Shown here piece after piece: positions 61,616-64,000 of a stretch of 64,000 nucleotides of DNA (position 1 is the stretch's first letter; each line of letters begins with the position of its first letter). The notes under the pieces are model-generated. The model was given only the letters and a program-made list of their open reading frames with translations. It was not told where the DNA came from and made no database searches. A program made the translations under genes and the position numbers. Origin of the DNA: Halorientalis salina. GTDB lineage: Archaea > Halobacteriota > Halobacteria > Halobacteriales > Haloarculaceae. The DNA lies in assembly GCF_005049285.1 (NCBI RefSeq), contig NZ_SOSC01000001.1, forward strand, positions 784,897 to 848,896. The letters are read 5' to 3'.

Positions 61616-62350
61616 ATGACAACCGGCGCGTGGGTCTCGCTTTTCTCCGGCGGCAAAGACTCCGCGTGGGCGCTGTACCGGGCGCTCGAACGGGGCCTGC
61701 CCGTCGAGCGACTCGTGACCGTCCACCCGGAGGGTGACTCGTACATGTACCACGTGCCGGCGACGGACCTCGCAAGTCTGGCGGCCGAAAGCGTCGGAAT
61801 TCCGCTGGTCGACGTCGAACCCGACGACTTCGCGGCCGCCGAGGCGACTGATTCGAGTCAACAGGGCGATACGGAACTCGAACCCCTAGAGGCCGCGCTC
61901 GGCGACCTGGCCACGGAACTTGACGGCGGCATCGCGGGCGTGACCGCCGGTGCGGTCGAGAGCGAGTACCAGACCTCTCGCATCGAGGCGATGTGTGACC
62001 GACTCGACGCCGAGTTGTTCGCGCCGCTCTGGCAGGAAGACCCGCGCGAGTTGGCCGACGCGATGCTCGACGCCGGCTTCGAGATCCGGATCATCCAGGT
62101 GGCCGCCCACGGACTGGACGAGTCCTGGCTCGGCCGGACGCTCGACGCCGAGGCCCTCGCCGACCTCGAAGCGCTCAACGACGAGTACGGGGTCCACATC
62201 CTCGGCGAAGGGGGCGAGTTCGAGACGCTCGTAACCGACGGCCCCCACATGGACCGGCCGATCCGGCTAGAGTACGACACTGTCTGGGAGGGAACGCGGG
62301 GGTACATCGAGATCTCGGACGCATGGTTGGCGCAGGCATCCGGTGAGTGA
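61616..62350 (+). CDS. dph6: Diphthine--ammonia ligase (with an exchanged C-terminus)
   Basis: A 244-residue ATP-pyrophosphatase that makes the final amide of diphthamide on elongation factor 2. The PP-loop SGGKDSAW lies at residues 10-17. The adenine-binding VTAGAVESEYQ block and the C-terminal LGEGGEFETLVTDGPH motif are intact. Its last ~33 codons before the final LAQASGE tail are 88% identical to a second, stranded copy at 62528-62632, with a palindromic element between. The present gene end seems to have replaced or displaced the original one. Confidence 0.92.
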   Translation: MTTGAWVSLFSGGKDSAWALYRALERGLPVERLVTVHPEGDSYMYHVPATDLASLAAESVGIPLVDVEPDDFAAAEATDSSQQGDTELEPLEAALGDLATELDGGIAGVTAGAVESEYQTSRIEAMCDRLDAELFAPLWQEDPRELADAMLDAGFEIRIIQVAAHGLDESWLGRTLDAEALADLEALNDEYGVHILGEGGEFETLVTDGPHMDRPIRLEYDTVWEGTRGYIEISDAWLAQASGE

Positions 62351-62523
62351 CCAACGGGAACGAACCGGTTCACCGGGACCGAACGAAGTGAGGTCCCGGC
62401 CCGTTTTTGGTCCAGCTTTTTCGAGGCGTGGTCGCGGCGTCGCCGCGACCCAACGTTCACGAGAGCTTCGCTCTCGTGAGCCAACCAGAAGCCGGAGGCT
62501 TCTGGTGACGATGAAAAAGGTGG
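62351..62523 (+). repeat. Palindromic intergenic element, copy E2
   Basis: It starts directly after the dph6 stop. Four successive perfect hairpins: CCGGGACC-N11-GGTCCCGG (62373-62399, then T5 at 62404-62408), GGTCGCGG-N5-CCGCGACC (62430-62450), TCACGAGAG-CTTCG-CTCTCGTGA (62457-62479) and CCAGAAGCC-GGA-GGCTTCTGG (62485-62505). It ends with GACGATGAAAAAGGTGG as in E1. The first hairpin loop GAACGAAGTGA is identical to that of E1. The first hairpin plus T5 could terminate dph6. Confidence 0.75.
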
Positions 62524-62527
62524 CTGT

Positions 62528-62632
62528 GTGACCGACGGCCCCCACATGGACCGGCCGATCCGGCTAGACTACGACACCGTCTGGGAGGGGACGCGCGGCC
62601 ACATCGAGATCAGCGACGCCTGGTTAGAATAG
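62528..62632 (+). pseudogene. Stranded duplicate of the dph6 3' end
   Basis: In one frame this reads VTDGPHMDRPIRLDYDTVWE... and ends DAWLE with a TAG at 62630-62632, the natural-looking C-terminus of a Dph6 protein. Over 99 nt it matches 62231-62329 at 87 positions. Most changes are synonymous; the only amino-acid changes are Glu/Asp and Tyr/His. It has no start of its own and is presumably untranslated. Confidence 0.75.
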
Positions 62633-62645
62633 CCGCCTCGGCCGG

Positions 62646-63611
62646 TTACGTCCCGTTCGTGATCTGAGTGTGCGCGCCGATGAGCGCGCCAGCGAGCGCG
62701 AGGTTCGCGACGTGGGTGTCCTTGTCGATGATGGTCTCGCGGATCTCGCAGTCCTCGACGGTCGTATCCGAGAAGATGACCGACTCCTCGACGGTCGAGT
62801 CGACGACTTTCGCGTCGGGGAGGACGTGGACGTTCTCGCCGATATCCGAGCCCTCGACGGTCGCGCTCTCGGCGATGAGGCTGCCGCCGTCGAGTTCCCA
62901 GGCGACGGCTTCGAGGTAGCTCTCGGGCGTCCCGATGTCGTACCAGGCGTCGTCGAAGGTGAAGGCGTGAACGTCCTCGCGGGACTGGAGCCACTGGATG
63001 AACCACCCAGGCTCGTCGGGGTTGTTGTCGCCGTCCAGGTACTCCGAGAAGCGAATCGATTCTTCGGGGAACGCGTAGCAGGCGATCGAGACCAGCGTGC
63101 TGTTGGGTTCCTCGGGTTTCTCCTGGAAGTCGACGACGCGCTCGCCGTCCAGTTCGACCAGCCCGTAGGATTTTGCCTTCTCGCGGGTCCCCACGTCGTA
63201 GGCCGCCAGCGTCGGCGTCCCCTTCTCGGTGAAGTAATCGAGGAAGTCGCTCACGTCGAAGCCCATGAGGTTGTCCCCGGCGATGACGAGCAGGTCGTCG
63301 TCGATCCCCTCGCGGTCGACGAGTTGGCCCAGCGCGCCGACGACGCCGAACTTCTCGTCTTCTTCCGTGGTCTCCTCGATCGAGAGTCGCGGCTTCTCGT
63401 AGCCCTGTTCCTCGACGTGGGCCTCGAAGTCCGCCGCGAACCGCTCGTTCGTGCTGACGTAGACGTCCTCGATGCGGTCGTCACCCTCCAGTTCGGTCAG
63501 GATACGGTCGATCACCGTCGTCTCCCCCACCGGGAGAAGCATCTTCGGCCTGTGTTTCGTGACGGGCCACAGGCGAGTCGCGTATCCGCCGGCGAGAACC
63601 ACTGCGTCCAT
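62646..63611 (-). CDS. NDP-sugar nucleotidyltransferase (glucose-1-phosphate thymidylyltransferase type)
   Basis: A 321-residue enzyme: N-terminal Rossmann-like nucleotidyltransferase domain with LAGGYATRLWP-x3-RPKMLLPV (residues 6-26) and GDNLMGF metal-site Asp (near 118). The C-terminal left-handed beta-helix (from about 245, AESATVEGSDIGENVHVL...) contains hexapeptide repeats. It activates a sugar phosphate with a nucleoside triphosphate for glycan synthesis. The exact sugar is not clear from the sequence. The coding end is 14 nt from the stranded dph6 tail. Confidence 0.85.
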   Translation of the reverse strand: MDAVVLAGGYATRLWPVTKHRPKMLLPVGETTVIDRILTELEGDDRIEDVYVSTNERFAADFEAHVEEQGYEKPRLSIEETTEEDEKFGVVGALGQLVDREGIDDDLLVIAGDNLMGFDVSDFLDYFTEKGTPTLAAYDVGTREKAKSYGLVELDGERVVDFQEKPEEPNSTLVSIACYAFPEESIRFSEYLDGDNNPDEPGWFIQWLQSREDVHAFTFDDAWYDIGTPESYLEAVAWELDGGSLIAESATVEGSDIGENVHVLPDAKVVDSTVEESVIFSDTTVEDCEIRETIIDKDTHVANLALAGALIGAHTQITNGT

Positions 63612-63650
63612 AATTCGACCCTCAATCCACGGGGATAAGTTCCTTTTGGA

Positions 63651-63793
63651 CCACCTTTTTCATCGTCGGGTGGCCTCGCTCTGCTCGGCCACCGCTCCTC
63701 GAAAAACGTGGGCGAAAAAGGCTGAATCTCGGCCTCCGGCCTCGATTCAGTGAACCGCGCTCGCTGCGCTCGCGCGGATGCTGGTGCTCAGTA
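63651..63793 (-). repeat. Palindromic intergenic element, copy E3 (inverted)
   Basis: Inverted relative to E1. It begins at the CCACCTTTTTC end, carries GGTGGCC-N11-GGCCACC (63669-63693), the core CTCCTCGAAAAACGTGGGC, then a hairpin CTGAATC...GATTCAG (63722-63750) and ends GCGGATGCTGGTGCTCAGTA, matching E1 end to end. Stem sequences differ from E1 but pairing is kept. It lies between the NDP-sugar synthase start and AT-rich DNA. Confidence 0.75.
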
Positions 63794-63930
63794 CAAATTG
63801 TGTCTCTATCACGTTCCGGCGTTCAATGATTTTTCGGGTCGACTACGCCGATAAGATACTGCAAACAGACTAACACTACTTCTGGGGTTTAATTCGGCAC
63901 GCTGATTGCGGCGGCTGAACAAATGAGCTG
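63794..63930. other. AT-rich gap next to element E3
   Basis: Clearly lower in G+C than the chromosome around it, like the tract next to E1 at 37,270-37,920. No gene or convincing promoter is seen. Together with the 5' flank and E3 it makes up a 319-nt intergenic region upstream of the nucleotidyltransferase. Confidence 0.4.
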
Positions 63931-64000
63931 ATGAACGAACTTGCCCACAACTACGGAGATTCGGCGGGGTTTCTCAGAGAATACAAGGCGTGTTTGGCCA
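63931..64000 (+). CDS. Possible start of an unidentified gene (cut by the window end)
   Basis: An ATG opens 23 codons (MNELAHNYGDSAGFLREYKA...) that run off the end. No family can be named from so little. Base composition is mixed, and it might belong to an accessory region adjoining E3. Confidence 0.25.
   Translation, partial: MNELAHNYGDSAGFLREYKACLA

Noticed and set aside
62343..62531. A short protein encoded across element E2
   Set aside because: The frame only reads through successive palindromes and gives an Arg/Ser-rich product; structure, not coding, is what E copies conserve.
1..64000. CRISPR array, rRNA, tRNA or intact insertion sequence
   Set aside because: No regularly spaced repeats, conserved RNA gene motifs or transposase genes were recognised when reading the window.

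Overview
The window is a high-GC chromosome segment of a halophilic archaeon (class Halobacteria; a Haloarculaceae-type genome is my guess). The evidence is a strongly acidic proteome, many genes whose start codon sits 25-30 nt downstream of a TATA box (leaderless transcripts), and archaeal signature genes: glycerol-1-phosphate dehydrogenase, FttA/aCPSF1, an archaeal-type prolyl-tRNA synthetase, diphthine-ammonia ligase, DUF371 and DUF373. No rRNA, tRNA, CRISPR array or intact insertion sequence was seen.

Layout. 1-5,000: surface-glycan genes (deacetylase tail, flippase-like protein, two tandem GT-C transferases). 5,000-8,000: PUA protein, NYN protein, PAS histidine kinase. 8,000-14,000: a complete-looking lysine operon dapA-dapB-dapD-lysA-dapF-dapE, preceded by a leaderless mini-ORF that overlaps a long hairpin. 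14,600-20,600: HTH regulator, purB, acyl-CoA carboxylase beta subunit and a PurN-AICAR transformylase fusion. 22,400-28,800: an R2-like diiron oxidase (R2lox), a small protein, a 2Fe-2S ferredoxin, two SCP2 lipid-binding proteins, a zinc ribbon, an acyl-CoA dehydrogenase and two divergent HTH_10 regulators. Three promoters in this block share a motif. 28,900-37,300: FolC-FolP fusion, glycosyltransferase, S9 peptidase, degenerate Nudix protein, G1P dehydrogenase, J-domain ferredoxin. 37,400-42,600: an AT-rich orphan gene, a palindromic repeat element and gltB. 42,800-53,700: proS, HTH + DICT pair, fttA with a structured leader, guanidinium-type SMR exporter, aldo/keto reductase, endonuclease III, DUF371. 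53,700-61,600: arylsulfotransferase-like and GH2-like proteins, coiled-coil protein, SppA, DUF373. 61,600-64,000: dph6, a second palindromic element flanked by a duplicated dph6 tail, an NDP-sugar synthase, a third copy of the element, and AT-rich DNA.

Main candidates for something new: (1) the R2lox/ferredoxin/SCP2/acyl-CoA dehydrogenase module with its shared promoter motif, which looks like a small lipid-oxidation regulon; (2) a three-copy palindromic element whose stems differ in sequence but keep their pairing, one copy lying between two copies of the dph6 3' end; (3) an attenuator-like arrangement in front of the lysine operon; (4) a long hairpin-rich leader with a U-tract in front of the transcription termination factor gene fttA.
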